NCBI GenBank assembly: GCA_047600605.1
Contig: JASGKK010000002.1
Span: 744,001 to 808,000, forward strand
DNA length: 64,000 bases
Direction of reading: 5' to 3'
Origin: CAYMZZ01 sp047600605
GTDB lineage: Bacteria > Bacteroidota > Bacteroidia > Chitinophagales > Chitinophagaceae
Position 1 is the stretch's first letter. Each line of letters starts with the position of its first letter. Below are positions 23,664 through 33,726 of this stretch, piece after piece. Made by a program: the position numbers and the translations under genes. Under the pieces are notes generated by a model. It was not told where the DNA came from, did no database searches, and worked only from the letters and a program-made list of their open reading frames with translations.

Positions 23664-26482
23664 CTAAACAGAAACGCCAGATCTTCTTCAGTCAGGTTCT
23701 GTACAAAACCCGCGTCGTCGCCCGTAATGAGTTCATGCGACAGTTGTGCTTTACGTTCCTGCAGCGTGAGAATTTTTTCTTCAATACTATTCCGGCAAAG
23801 CATGCGGTAAGCAAATACATTTCTGGTCTGCCCGATGCGATGTGTACGGTCAATGGCTTGCTGCTCCACAGCACGGTTCCACCAGGGGTCAAACAGAAAT
23901 ACATAATCTGCCGCCGTAAGGTTGAGACCTGCATTACCAGCCTTGAGACTTAACAGAAATACACGTGGGGAGTGGGGATCAGTATTAAACTCGTTTACGT
24001 ATTGCTGACGCAGCTCAGGTGCGGTGCTGCCATCGAGCCGGAAGCTGCGGATACCAGCCTGGGTAAGGTCGCGCTCCAGCAGATCGAGCATGGAAGTGAA
24101 CTGAGAAAAAACGAGCGCACGGGTGGTGAGCGTAATATTTTTCAGTTCTTCGATCAGTACCTGTGTCTTTACCGACTCGTAGGTAAACAGATCTTCACCT
24201 TTTACCAGTTCACAGGAATTACAGGCCTGCCTCAGTTTCATGATACCATGCAATACAGACAATTTTCCTGAAGCCAGACCTTTTGCGCCGATTTCGATAA
24301 AAAGATTGGAACGGATATTTTCTTTGATGGATTCATAAGCTTCCCGCTGATCGCCACCCATTTCGCACCAGAGAATCGATTCCATTTTTTCTGGTAGATC
24401 GGGAGCGACCTGTTCCTTGGTACGTCGCAGAATAAACGGAGCAGTTAGCTGTTGCAGTGATTTTATTTTTTCCGGATCGTTATTCCGGTCAATGGGATCG
24501 GCATATTCACGTTTGAAAAACTCGCGGCTGCCCAGCATTTCGGGCAGCATGAATTCAAACTGGCCATAAAGATCGAATGTATTATTCATCACCGGCGTAC
24601 CACTCAATGCAATACGTGTGGCAGCCGATAAGGAATAGATAGCTTTGGCGGTAAGCGATGCCGGATTTTTGATAGTATGGCTTTCGTCGGCCACGATGGT
24701 ATCAAAGTGAATCTGGCTGAGCGGTCCCATATCACTGCGCAGGGTGCCATAGCTGGTGATGAGGATACGGCCACCCGGCTCATGGAGCAACTCGGGCTGG
24801 CGGGTAGGACCATGGTAGATCAATACAGGCAGGGTAGGCGCAAAACGATTAAGCTCCTGTTGCCAGTTATATAAAAGAGAAGAAGGGCATACTACGAGGT
24901 GACGCGCCTCAGGCACGGCATCCATACGGCTGGCCAGGAAACAAATGGTCTGCAGTGTTTTGCCCAGTCCCATATCATCTGCGAGGCAACCGCCTGCACC
25001 GGCTTCGGCCAGCAGGCGCATCCATTCATATCCTTTTTGCTGATAAGGACGAAGTGCTTCTACTTTAATACCGGCGGGCAGTGAATAAAGTGAGCCGCCA
25101 TCGGGTTGCTGCCATTTCTTCCAGCGTTTCCACCAGTCGTCTTTCAATACCTGCTGCCGCTGATCGAGTTCACCACCCAGCATGATCCATTTGCCAATAC
25201 GTACCTGTTGCTTCTGGATCTTACCATGTTTGATCAATGGTCCATACTGCGCCATCCAGTCATCCGGAATGATACCCAGGCTGCCATCTTTAAGTAATAC
25301 GGCTTTCTGACCGGCCCATAATATCTTCTGCAGTTCGTTGAGCAAAACTTTTTCCTTACCGAAACTTACATTCACCGTGAGGACGAGCAGGTCCTGCTGT
25401 TCTTCCAGCACTTCTACCTCGGTCACTATTTTTTCGGAGGTGTACCGGAAATGCTGCAGCATATCCATACCGGCCACTTCAATACCCATATCGAGCAACT
25501 GATGGTATACACGGGCAAACCATTGTTTCTTTTGCGCATCGGCAAAGGACAGATAAAAATAACCGTTGAGCTGTCGTGGAAAATTGGGATGTAACGATTC
25601 GAGGTGCTGGCGCAGCATATTTTCAGCCTCTTCGTCGCGCAGCAGGGTATAGGTCTTTCCCTGCTGTTGTATTTCAGCACTCGGTTGATAATTGCCATCA
25701 ATGATAAAACCATCGTATGACCATTGGGGTGTGAGTACGAGGAAGCTGTTGCTGATCTCACTCAGCATGACCCGTGGTATGGGTTTGCTTTGCAGCTGTT
25801 CATTGTCCATGAACTGCCGGGTGTCGACCGGGTAATCGCCCTGAAGGCGCGCCAGGATTTCTGCAGAAAATGCTTCGCGGTCTGCGGGGAAATGTTGTTG
25901 ACTGAGCCATTCCAGCGTTTGCACATCTTTCCAGGTGAGCAGAAAATATTCATTGCGGCTTTCGAGCAGAAACTGGGTGCGCTGAAAACTGCTGAGTGGA
26001 TAGATGCTGCCATTGAGATCAATCTGGCAGTGCAACAGGGGGTGGCCATCTTCCATCACTGCTTCAAAACGCAGGGAAGGGCGAAACGTACTGAAAACAC
26101 AGGGAGATGTTTTGAAGTTGCCATTCTCCTGTTTCACTTTATGGTGCCATTTTACCAGCTCAAAAAAAGGCTTCAGTTGCAGGAGCTGCTCATGCAGTTT
26201 GCGCAGGATGGCTTTTTTACGGAATGCCAGTTTCTCTTCTTCTGCTGCCCCGACGGCCTCAGCCTTACTGATGGCCTGACGTATGACAAGGAGTGAAGCC
26301 TTGCTGAAGTGCGACAGGCTGTCGCGGGCGGGCTTGGGCAGGTCGGCAAAATGTTTTCTGATCTCGGAGGCATCCAGCTCCCGGTTGTCGAGCATGATTC
26401 CCTTTGCAGTTTTTTCTACATGCAGGGATTCTATAAAAAGAAAATCAGCGTTGAGTCGATGGGGGGTCAGCAACAAAATCAT
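23660..26482 (-). CDS. SNF2-family DEAD/DEAH-box helicase
   Basis: 940 residues. The N-terminal ~450 residues are an SNF2-associated region without a clear zinc-binding SWIM motif. The SNF2 ATPase follows: Walker A DDMGLGKTLQ (~505), motif Ia VCPSSLLYNWQQELNRF, DEAH-type VADESHTIKN, motif III ALSGTPVMNN. The helicase C lobe has VFSQFTSMLDLLERDL, LKAGNAGLNLTAADYVF, DPWWNRAVEQQAIDRTHRIGQ and a final LSHELITGDD segment typical of bacterial RapA/HepA-like SNF2 proteins. It probably remodels RNA polymerase, DNA or protein-DNA complexes. It stands alone in its transcript. Confidence 0.95.
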   Translation of the reverse strand: MILLLTPHRLNADFLFIESLHVEKTAKGIMLDNRELDASEIRKHFADLPKPARDSLSHFSKASLLVIRQAISKAEAVGAAEEEKLAFRKKAILRKLHEQLLQLKPFFELVKWHHKVKQENGNFKTSPCVFSTFRPSLRFEAVMEDGHPLLHCQIDLNGSIYPLSSFQRTQFLLESRNEYFLLTWKDVQTLEWLSQQHFPADREAFSAEILARLQGDYPVDTRQFMDNEQLQSKPIPRVMLSEISNSFLVLTPQWSYDGFIIDGNYQPSAEIQQQGKTYTLLRDEEAENMLRQHLESLHPNFPRQLNGYFYLSFADAQKKQWFARVYHQLLDMGIEVAGMDMLQHFRYTSEKIVTEVEVLEEQQDLLVLTVNVSFGKEKVLLNELQKILWAGQKAVLLKDGSLGIIPDDWMAQYGPLIKHGKIQKQQVRIGKWIMLGGELDQRQQVLKDDWWKRWKKWQQPDGGSLYSLPAGIKVEALRPYQQKGYEWMRLLAEAGAGGCLADDMGLGKTLQTICFLASRMDAVPEARHLVVCPSSLLYNWQQELNRFAPTLPVLIYHGPTRQPELLHEPGGRILITSYGTLRSDMGPLSQIHFDTIVADESHTIKNPASLTAKAIYSLSAATRIALSGTPVMNNTFDLYGQFEFMLPEMLGSREFFKREYADPIDRNNDPEKIKSLQQLTAPFILRRTKEQVAPDLPEKMESILWCEMGGDQREAYESIKENIRSNLFIEIGAKGLASGKLSVLHGIMKLRQACNSCELVKGEDLFTYESVKTQVLIEELKNITLTTRALVFSQFTSMLDLLERDLTQAGIRSFRLDGSTAPELRQQYVNEFNTDPHSPRVFLLSLKAGNAGLNLTAADYVFLFDPWWNRAVEQQAIDRTHRIGQTRNVFAYRMLCRNSIEEKILTLQERKAQLSHELITGDDAGFVQNLTEEDLAFLFS

Positions 26483-26650
26483 ACCGGATCAAAAAAGGAG
26501 GCAAATATAAGATGTGCGGCGTAAGTAGTGACGCAGAAGATTTTTTTTGAAAAAACTGATGACCATTGACTCCCCACCCCGATATAACTGAAGAGAACGG
26601 TACAGGGGACTAACTGACTCCCACAGAGTACCCGCTTAAACCACGCATTT

Positions 26651-27802
26651 ATGAAAAAAAGAGCTTATTTATTCACGATTGGCCTGCTGGCAATCGTATC
26701 GTTGGTAAATTGTTCAAAAAGCAAGGATGATCCTGATCCTGCCGGGCCGGACACACAGGTAGCTATTCCTGCTATTGATAATGCCGTTACCGCTTTTATG
26801 ACTACTTATCAGATTCCCGGTGTATCTATTGCCATTACCAAAAACGGTAAACTGGTTTATCTGAAATCGTATGGTAAGATGAGCGCCACAGATAATACGC
26901 CGGTTACGGATAATAGTCTCTACCGGATCGCCAGTGTGTCAAAACCTATAACAGCGGTAGGAATCATGAAATTGCTGGAGGTCAATAAACTCACACTCGA
27001 TTCCAAAGTATTCGGTACCGGCAGCATTTTGGGCAATGATTATCCAACCACTCAAATGGCCAACCTGACGGATATAACCGTGCGGCACCTGCTGCATCAT
27101 ACGGTAGGTGTATGGGGAAATGATGGCAATGATCCCATGTTTAAAAACCCGGCCATGGATCATGCGCAACTGATAAAATGGACACTGGATAATTACCCCG
27201 CTACTACCGGCCGTGGTACCTACCGGTATTCCAATTTTGGTTACTGCCTGCTGGGCCGTATCATCGAAAAACTCTCCGGCAAAACCTATGAGCAGTTTAT
27301 TAAAGATGAAGTGCTTACGCCCTGTGGCATCAGCAATATGTCAATAGCCGGAAATACCATTAGCGATCGTAAGCCCAATGAAGTCTTGTATACGGGGCAA
27401 AGCGGGTATTCTCCGTACTCGTACAATATACCACGTATGGATTCGCATGGCGGCTGGATAGCCAGTGCCAAAGACCTGGCCAGGTTTATGATCCGGGTAG
27501 ATGGATTCAGCAATAAACCGGATATTTTGAAACCGGCTACTATTACTGCCATGACCACGCCATCCGTACCTTCTTCCAATTATGCGGCCGGCTGGGGCGT
27601 GAATAGTGCCAATCACTGGTGGCATACAGGATCTCTGCCGGGCACGGCTTCAGAAATTATCCGGGCCAGTTCAGGATTCAGCTGGGTGATACTTTGCAAT
27701 TCCCGCAGCTACTCTTCCAGCTTTGATGGAGCGCTGGATGGGTTACTCTGGCCGGCTGTTCAGAATGCCGGTACACCCTGGCAGGATATTGATCAGTTTT
27801 AG
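26651..27802 (+). CDS. Beta-lactamase-family serine hydrolase lipoprotein
   Basis: 383 residues. A lipoprotein signal ends LVNC (Cys21). The class C beta-lactamase/DD-peptidase fold shows the catalytic S95-V-S-K98 (YRIASVSKPITAVGIMKLLE), a Tyr-x-Asn motif YRYSNFGYCLLGRIIEKLSG and the third motif HTGSLPGTASE in place of KTG. This matches esterase/DD-peptidase-like (EstB/AmpC-related) hydrolases rather than a dedicated resistance enzyme. The substrate is unknown; it acts in the periplasm or at the cell surface. It is a single-gene unit. Confidence 0.93.
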   Translation: MKKRAYLFTIGLLAIVSLVNCSKSKDDPDPAGPDTQVAIPAIDNAVTAFMTTYQIPGVSIAITKNGKLVYLKSYGKMSATDNTPVTDNSLYRIASVSKPITAVGIMKLLEVNKLTLDSKVFGTGSILGNDYPTTQMANLTDITVRHLLHHTVGVWGNDGNDPMFKNPAMDHAQLIKWTLDNYPATTGRGTYRYSNFGYCLLGRIIEKLSGKTYEQFIKDEVLTPCGISNMSIAGNTISDRKPNEVLYTGQSGYSPYSYNIPRMDSHGGWIASAKDLARFMIRVDGFSNKPDILKPATITAMTTPSVPSSNYAAGWGVNSANHWWHTGSLPGTASEIIRASSGFSWVILCNSRSYSSSFDGALDGLLWPAVQNAGTPWQDIDQF

Positions 27803-27934
27803 TTCGTAAGCGTCAATTAGGTATATCTCAATGGGTGGCCTTTTCCAGGGCTGCCCTTTTTGACTGATAAGGGGCTGGCATGCATTTTCCGGACACTGCA
27901 TAAACCTTCTTAACTTGCAGCCAATTTCGCCTTC

Positions 27935-28904
27935 ATGCATTATTTTATCACCGGTGGAGCTGGATTTATTGGCAGCAACCTTATTGCGGAAATATTACGC
28001 AGGGAACCAGATGTGTTCATTACCTGTATTCGATAATTTTGATCCGTTTTATTCACCTGCGATCAAGGATTTTAATATCCGGGAATTCAAATCCCTTCCT
28101 AATTTCCGTTTCCTGAGCATTGATCTGGCCAAAACCCCGGTGACGAGGCTGACCGAACTGGTACCTGAATCAATTGATGTGATCGTGCACCTGGCAGGTA
28201 AGGCCGGCGTGCGACCCAGCATTCAGAACCCCGAAGCTTACCAGGAGGCCAATATCATAGGGTTGCAGCATACACTCGATTTTGCACGTCAGAAGAATTG
28301 CAACCAGTTTGTATTCGCTTCCAGCAGCAGTGTATATGGTGTCAATGATCATTTTCCCTGGAAAGAAGACGAACAGTTACTGCCGATCAGTCCCTATGCC
28401 ATGACCAAGCTGGCCGGAGAAATGATGGGTCATGTATACCACCAGTTATATGGCATGCGCTTTATTGCACTTCGTTTCTTTACCGTATACGGTCCGGGCC
28501 AGCGTCCGGATCTGGCCATTCATAAATTTACCCGGTCTATTCTGGCAGACAAACCCATTCCTGTTTTTGGCAATGGCAGTACCAGCCGCGATTACACTTT
28601 TGTGGGAGATACGGTACAGGGAATACTCGGAGCTATGCAGTATAAAGGTTCCGGTTTTGAGATCATTAACCTGGGCAATCATTATACGGTAACATTGCTC
28701 GAGCTCATTGCAGCAATAGAAAATGTAATTGGTAAAAAAGCAATAATAGACTGGCAACCCGATCAGCCGGGCGATGTACCGCGCACTTTTGCGGACATCG
28801 GCAAAGCCCGGCAATTGCTGGGTTATAATCCATCTACACGTCTTGAGCAGGGCCTCCGGTCTTTTTATGACTGGTACAAAATCAACCAGGCTGTACTGGA
28901 ATAA
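27935..28904 (+). pseudogene. NAD-dependent sugar-nucleotide epimerase, frameshifted
   Basis: The start at 27935 gives MHYFITGGAGFIGSNLIAEI, a perfect Rossmann GxxGxxG start, but the frame meets TAA at 28034-28036 after 33 residues. One extra base at about 28027-28031 causes this: removing it joins TCIDNFDPFYSPAIKDFNI, the normal continuation in UDP-glucuronate/UDP-galactose 4-epimerases. The remaining ~290 residues are intact, with SSSSVYG, the catalytic YxxxK (YAMTKLAGEMM) and RDYTFVGDTVQGI. The product would feed surface-polysaccharide sugar supply. The next gene is a convergent glycosyltransferase. Real mutation and sequencing error cannot be told apart here. Confidence 0.85.
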
Positions 28905-28908
28905 AAAA

Positions 28909-29868
28909 TCAGGCTTTTACAACAGGTATTTCTTCTTTATTGTGATATAAACGCCGAACGTTATAGGTCTTTTTGTTTTGCGATTCAAAATAGGTACGTA
29001 CGTTGATGTCTGCAATGATACCGATGGTGATGAGTTGAATGCCACCGAGCAGCAGGATCATGCCCAGTATCAGCAGGGGGCGATTCCAGATATTATGCCC
29101 CATCAGTTTGATGACCAGCAAATAAAGGTTAATGAGCAGACCGAGACCAAAACTGATAAAGCCGATCGTACCAAACAGGTGCATGGGCTTTTGCAGGTAT
29201 TTTCTGAAAAAGACCATTAGTATCAGGTCGGCCATTACTTTAAACGTGCGGTTGATGCCATACTTGCTTTTACCAAACTGGCGGGCGTGATGTTTTACAT
29301 CTACCTGGGTAATGCGGGCACCCTGCAATTTCGCCAGTACAGGAATAAAACGGTGCAACTCGCCATACAGGCCCAGTTCTTCGGCAATTTCGCGTTTGAA
29401 AACCTTCAGTGTACATCCATAATCTTTGATGTATACGCCGGTCATACGACGGATAAGTGCATTGGCAATACGGCTGGGTATTTTGCGCAGGATGAAACCA
29501 TCTTTCCGGTTTTTGCGGTTACCGGCTACCACATCCCAATCCTCTTTTTTCAGTAGTTCCAGCATGGAAGGGATATCTGTAGGATCATTTTGCAGATCAC
29601 CATCGAGCAGGGCTACATAGCGCCCGGTTGAATAATCGATACCGGCAGTCATAGCAGTGCTCTGGCCATAATTTTTGCGGAGCTCTACCAGTTTTATCCG
29701 ATCATCGGCATTGGCGAGTATTTCCGGAATGGTTTTATCGGTAGAACCATCATCAACCAGTATCACCTCATAATCAATGTCTGCCAGTGCTGCTCTTACA
29801 GTTGCCAGCAGGGGCTTAATATTGTCTTCCTCATTCATCACCGTAATGATGACAGATAATTCCCGCAT
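28909..29868 (-). CDS. GT2 glycosyltransferase, polyprenyl-phosphate type
   Basis: 319 residues. The GT-A domain (about 1-215) begins RELSVIITVMNEEDNIKPLL and has VDDGSTD, STGRYVALLDGDLQNDPTDI (DxD-type metal site) and HRFIPVLAKLQGARITQVDV. Two C-terminal transmembrane helices follow (about 235-260 and 270-295). This is the layout of dolichol-/undecaprenyl-phosphate mannose or glucose synthases (ArnC/GtrB/DPM1-like) that move a sugar from a nucleotide to lipid phosphate at the inner membrane. It converges on the epimerase gene with four bases between stops. Confidence 0.93.
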   Translation of the reverse strand: MRELSVIITVMNEEDNIKPLLATVRAALADIDYEVILVDDGSTDKTIPEILANADDRIKLVELRKNYGQSTAMTAGIDYSTGRYVALLDGDLQNDPTDIPSMLELLKKEDWDVVAGNRKNRKDGFILRKIPSRIANALIRRMTGVYIKDYGCTLKVFKREIAEELGLYGELHRFIPVLAKLQGARITQVDVKHHARQFGKSKYGINRTFKVMADLILMVFFRKYLQKPMHLFGTIGFISFGLGLLINLYLLVIKLMGHNIWNRPLLILGMILLLGGIQLITIGIIADINVRTYFESQNKKTYNVRRLYHNKEEIPVVKA

Positions 29869-29908
29869 AGAATGAATTGTGGCGCAAAATTACGAGTATA
29901 AAAGGTAT

Positions 29909-30020
29909 AAAAGTATAAAGGTTTAAAAGGTGAAAGGTAGAAGGATAAAGGTCTTTGCCTTTACCTTCTACCTTTCACCCTATTGCCTCTTTTTTTTAAC
30001 TTTTAAACCTTTATACTTTT
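29909..30020. repeat. Nested palindrome overlapping the hom stop
   Basis: Outer arms 29909-29929 and 30000-30020 are perfect 21-base reverse complements of the GTATAAAGGTTTAAAAG type. Inside lies a second stem of the type GGTGAAAGGTAGAAGG / CCTTCTACCTTTCACC. The right outer arm encodes the last residues of homoserine dehydrogenase (KSIKV and the TAA), so the repeat has become part of the coding sequence. Confidence 0.85.
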
Positions 30021-31277
30021 TACACCAACCCTGCCAACTCCAGGCTTCTTTTCTTCAGCTTCCTGATCTTCTACATCTTCAATTACCGGGTTGGGAGTGA
30101 GAATGAGTGAGGTGTTTCCTTCGCGCCACCAGTTGCTTTTTTTGAGTTCGCTGAAGGCAATCACACCTACCAGGTATTTGCGTTCTTCCTGTGCATGCCA
30201 CTCCTCGATCCAGGCAAACTGGTCGCGGGGGATGAGGTCCAGGTTGTCGAAACTTACATATACCCGCAGGTACAGGTCGTTGCTCAACTGATGAGGGGTA
30301 TGGTGATATAATTTTTTGTATTCGTATTTGTATTGATAACGCAGGGCTGAGATATCGCTCAGTACAGCAGAAGCCGTGGGGAAACTGCCGGCCCCTTTGC
30401 CATAAAAGAATTGTTTGTCGGCAAATCCGCTTTCAATAACTACGCCATTGTATTCATTTTTTACAAAAGCCAGGTGATCATCGTGGTTCACAAACTGGGG
30501 CAATACAAAGGCGGCTACTTTTCCGTCCTGCAGTTTCTGAGCCTGGGCTACCAGTTTGATCTGCTGGTTGCGGGCACGGGCCACGGCAGCATCACCAGCC
30601 TGGATGTTCTGGATGCCGTTGAAAAGAATTTCTTCGGGCGCTGCTTTGATACCATAGGCATGTGTGAGCAGGAAGGTCCATTTATTGACAGCATCGTAAC
30701 CTTCCACATCCAGTTTGGGATTACTTTCTGCAAAGCCCAGTTGCTGCGCCAGTATAAGTGCCTGTTTGAAATCAAGGCCTTCTTCAAACATTTTGGTAAG
30801 AATGAAATTGGTTGATCCGTTTACAATGGCCTTGATGGAATGCAGCAGATCATTATCATAATATTCTTCCAGGTTGCGGATGACAGGGATGGAAGCGCAG
30901 GCGGCCGATTCGTACAACAGCGAACGTCCTGTTTCCTGTTGCAACTGCAGAAGTGCTTCCAGGTGCTCGGCGATCATTTTTTTGCTGGCACTTACTACAT
31001 CCTTTCCATTGCGGAGGGCTGTAGATACGATGGTGAATGCAGCATCTGCATCGTCAATTACTTCCACGATCACATTGATGGAAGGGTCTTCCAGCAATTC
31101 TTCTTTACTGGTAGTAAAGAGCTCAGCGGGTGCATTTCTTTTTTTCTCCGGATGACGGATACATACTTTTTTCAGCTCAGCTTTCAGGGAAGGGGTTTGT
31201 TGCAGCACTTTGTAGAGGCCTTCTCCCACCACACCAAAACCAAATAATCCGATCGTTAACTGCTTATGTGTTTCCAT
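30003..31277 (-). CDS. hom: Homoserine dehydrogenase
   Basis: 424 residues; reduces aspartate semialdehyde to homoserine with NAD(P)H, the branch point to methionine and threonine. The N-terminal nucleotide-binding motif is IGLFGFGVVGEGLYKVL. The catalytic domain has the family signature region AIVNGSTNFILTKMFEEGLDF, LGFAESNPKLDVEGYDAVNKW and KGAGSFPTASAVLSDI. No aspartokinase is fused; the C-terminal ~60 residues are an extension rich in acidic and Lys residues (EDVEDQEAEEKKPGVG). It is the last gene of the riboswitch-controlled methionine operon, 54 bases after metX. Confidence 0.96.
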   Translation of the reverse strand: METHKQLTIGLFGFGVVGEGLYKVLQQTPSLKAELKKVCIRHPEKKRNAPAELFTTSKEELLEDPSINVIVEVIDDADAAFTIVSTALRNGKDVVSASKKMIAEHLEALLQLQQETGRSLLYESAACASIPVIRNLEEYYDNDLLHSIKAIVNGSTNFILTKMFEEGLDFKQALILAQQLGFAESNPKLDVEGYDAVNKWTFLLTHAYGIKAAPEEILFNGIQNIQAGDAAVARARNQQIKLVAQAQKLQDGKVAAFVLPQFVNHDDHLAFVKNEYNGVVIESGFADKQFFYGKGAGSFPTASAVLSDISALRYQYKYEYKKLYHHTPHQLSNDLYLRVYVSFDNLDLIPRDQFAWIEEWHAQEERKYLVGVIAFSELKKSNWWREGNTSLILTPNPVIEDVEDQEAEEKKPGVGRVGVKSIKV

Positions 31278-31331
31278 TTTTCTGTGTATATAGTTGTTTT
31301 AGAGTAATATGCTTGTTGGGTTGATATATGC

Positions 31332-32393
31332 TTAACTGCGTGTTGCCACTTTCAGGTGATTGGTTTTATGCTCCTGGATGAAGGCGCGCAGGGCCGATTC
31401 TATTTTATCATATTCCAGCAGAAAACCATCGTGACCAAAATCGCTGGCAATGCTCAGCAGGCGTGAACCGGGAATATGCCGGTGCAGGTATTCCTGTTCA
31501 GCAAAAGGATACAGCACATCAGAGGTGATGCCGATCACCAGGCTGTGTGCTGTGATTTTATTAAGTGCAGCTTCGGTGCTGCCACGTCCGCGGCCCACAT
31601 CATGACTGTCCATAGTTTGGGTAAGCCGATAATAGCTCACTACATTAAAACGGTTTACCAGTTTGAGCCCCTGGTAGCGTTGATAGTTATCTGCGGCAAA
31701 AATGCTTTCCGGCTGCAGTGATACAAAGGCTTTATCCCGTGGTTGGGTAATGCTGTATCCGTTGTAGTGCCGGTAAGACAGCAGGGCAATGGAGCGGGCG
31801 GCGGCCAGTCCTTTCTGACCTGCATCGGGCCGGCGCTGGCGCCAGGTGCTGTCTGCCTCAATAGCCATGCGTTGTGAAGCATTGAAAGCAATACCCCAGG
31901 GGGAAAGTGCAGCATTGGTTACAATGGGTACAATGTATTCAAACAATTCGGGTTCTTCAATGGCCCACTCCAGCAGTTGCATACCACCGGTGCTGCCACC
32001 AAGGCCTACCCATATTCTGCGAATGCCCAGGTGCTCTTTTAGCTGCTGATACATGCGTACCATATCACGGATGGTGAATACGGGAAAATCGTCGTAGTAT
32101 GGCTGCCCCGTATCCGGATTATTGCTCAGTGGAGAAATGCTGCCATAGGGACTGCCGGGTTTGTTGACACAAATGATGAAATGCTGTGCCGGATCAAAGA
32201 ATTTTCCATCGCCAACCAGGCCGGGCCACCATTCGGCCGGGTTACTATTGGCTGTCAGTGCATGAAAGATCCAGATCACATTGTCGGCAGCAGCATTGAG
32301 CTGACCATGTGTTGTATAGGCCAGGTGGTAACCCGGAAGAGTTACCCCTGACTCTAATACAAATGGTTTATTTGATTGAAATAACGATGTCAT
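31332..32393 (-). CDS. metX: Homoserine O-acetyltransferase
   Basis: 353 residues, alpha/beta-hydrolase fold. The nucleophile is Ser134 in LGGSTGGMQLLEWA. The catalytic Asp and His lie in GITSDVLYPFAEQEYLHRHI and IASDFGHDGFLLEYDKI. The segment HALTANSNPAEWWPGLVG is typical of MetX. It makes O-acyl-homoserine for direct sulfhydrylation by the adjacent MetY. Acetyl rather than succinyl use is the usual assignment but rests on a few residues I have not checked. Its start is one base after the metY stop, so the two are translationally coupled. Confidence 0.95.
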   Translation of the reverse strand: MTSLFQSNKPFVLESGVTLPGYHLAYTTHGQLNAAADNVIWIFHALTANSNPAEWWPGLVGDGKFFDPAQHFIICVNKPGSPYGSISPLSNNPDTGQPYYDDFPVFTIRDMVRMYQQLKEHLGIRRIWVGLGGSTGGMQLLEWAIEEPELFEYIVPIVTNAALSPWGIAFNASQRMAIEADSTWRQRRPDAGQKGLAAARSIALLSYRHYNGYSITQPRDKAFVSLQPESIFAADNYQRYQGLKLVNRFNVVSYYRLTQTMDSHDVGRGRGSTEAALNKITAHSLVIGITSDVLYPFAEQEYLHRHIPGSRLLSIASDFGHDGFLLEYDKIESALRAFIQEHKTNHLKVATRS

Positions 32394-32394
32394 C

Positions 32395-33726
32395 TTATCC
32401 TACCAGTTCTTTGGCGAAAACTTTTTCGAATGCCTGTTCAAAATCTGCTTTGATATCTTCTATATGTTCAATACCCACGCTGATACGCACCTGGTTGGGT
32501 TGTACACCGGCTGCAACCTGCTCTTCAGCACTCAATTGCTCATGTGTGGTGGAAGCGGGGTGAATAGCCAGTGTCTTGGCATCTCCCACATTGGCCAGAT
32601 GGCTCACCAGTTTGAGTGCGTCAATAAACTTGCGGGCATTTTCCTTATCACCTTTTACACCGAAGTTGAGTATACCGCCAAATCCGTTTTGCAGATACTC
32701 TTTGGCCAGTGTATGATAAGGGCTGCTTTGGAGACCGGGATATTGTACAAACTCAACAGAAGGATGCTGCTCGAGCCATTGTGCCAGGGCCAGTGTATTA
32801 TCCACGTGTCGTTGCACCCGCAGGCTAAGCGTTTCAATGCCCTGCAACAGCAGGAAAGAATTGAAAGGGCTGAGTGCTGCACCGAAGTCGCGCAGGCCTT
32901 CTACCCGTGCACGGATGATGAAGGCGATATTGGGTAATCCAAGCGGATTGTTGTCGCCAAAAACATCCCAGAATTTCAATCCGTGATATCCTTCGCTGGG
33001 TTCGGTAAACTGCGGAAATTTACCATTGCCCCAGTTGTAGTTGCCGGCGTCTACAATCACGCCGCCAATACTGGTGCCATGACCACCAATCCATTTCGTG
33101 GCAGATGATACCACCACGTTGGCACCATGTTCGATCGGGCGAAACAGGTAACCGCCTGCACCAAAAGTATTGTCAACGATCAGCGGGAGGTCATATTCTT
33201 TGGCCAGATCGGCAAATTTTTTGAAATCAGGAATATTCAGCCGCGGATTGCCAATGGTTTCGAGATAAATGGCTTTTGTGTTTTTGTCGATATGCTTTAC
33301 AAAGCTTTCCACATTATCTCCATCGGCAAAGCGCGCTTCAATGCCCAGACGCTTGAACGACACTTTAAACTGGTTGTACGTGCCACCATAGAGATAGGTA
33401 GTGGTTACGAAATTGTCACCCGCCTGCAGAATGTTGTTCAACGCCAGAAACTGTGCAGCCTGTCCGGAAGCTGTTGCCAGCGCTGCCACACCGCCTTCGA
33501 GCGCAGCGATACGTTGCTCAAACACATCGGTAGTGGGATTCATGATACGTGTATAGATATTGCCGAATTGTTTCAACCCAAACAGGTTGGCGGCATGCTC
33601 ACTGCTGTCAAATCCATAAGAGGTGGTTTGATAGATGGGAACTGCGCGTGATTTTGTTGTGGGGTCAATTTGCTGACCTGCATGCAGCTGCAGGGTCTCA
33701 AAGCGATGCGTCTTGCTCATACTCAA
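32395..33726 (-). CDS. metY: O-acetylhomoserine sulfhydrylase
   Basis: 443 residues, PLP fold type I. The PLP lysine is Lys211 (VVVSSATKWIGGHGTSIGG), preceded by the phosphate-binding SGQAAQFLAL and PLIVDNTFGAGGYLFRP. Length and the insertion near VIVDAGNYNWGNGKFPQF match MetY/Cys-Met-metabolism enzymes that join O-acetylhomoserine with sulfide to homocysteine. Homocysteine is the methionine precursor. It is in the same leftward operon between the trans-sulfuration enzyme and metX. Confidence 0.95.
   Translation of the reverse strand: MSMSKTHRFETLQLHAGQQIDPTTKSRAVPIYQTTSYGFDSSEHAANLFGLKQFGNIYTRIMNPTTDVFEQRIAALEGGVAALATASGQAAQFLALNNILQAGDNFVTTTYLYGGTYNQFKVSFKRLGIEARFADGDNVESFVKHIDKNTKAIYLETIGNPRLNIPDFKKFADLAKEYDLPLIVDNTFGAGGYLFRPIEHGANVVVSSATKWIGGHGTSIGGVIVDAGNYNWGNGKFPQFTEPSEGYHGLKFWDVFGDNNPLGLPNIAFIIRARVEGLRDFGAALSPFNSFLLLQGIETLSLRVQRHVDNTLALAQWLEQHPSVEFVQYPGLQSSPYHTLAKEYLQNGFGGILNFGVKGDKENARKFIDALKLVSHLANVGDAKTLAIHPASTTHEQLSAEEQVAAGVQPNQVRISVGIEHIEDIKADFEQAFEKVFAKELVG

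Noticed and set aside
26651..27802. Antibiotic-resistance beta-lactamase
   Set aside because: The third motif is HTG rather than KTG and the chain is a lipoprotein of the EstB/DD-peptidase-like group; resistance cannot be claimed.
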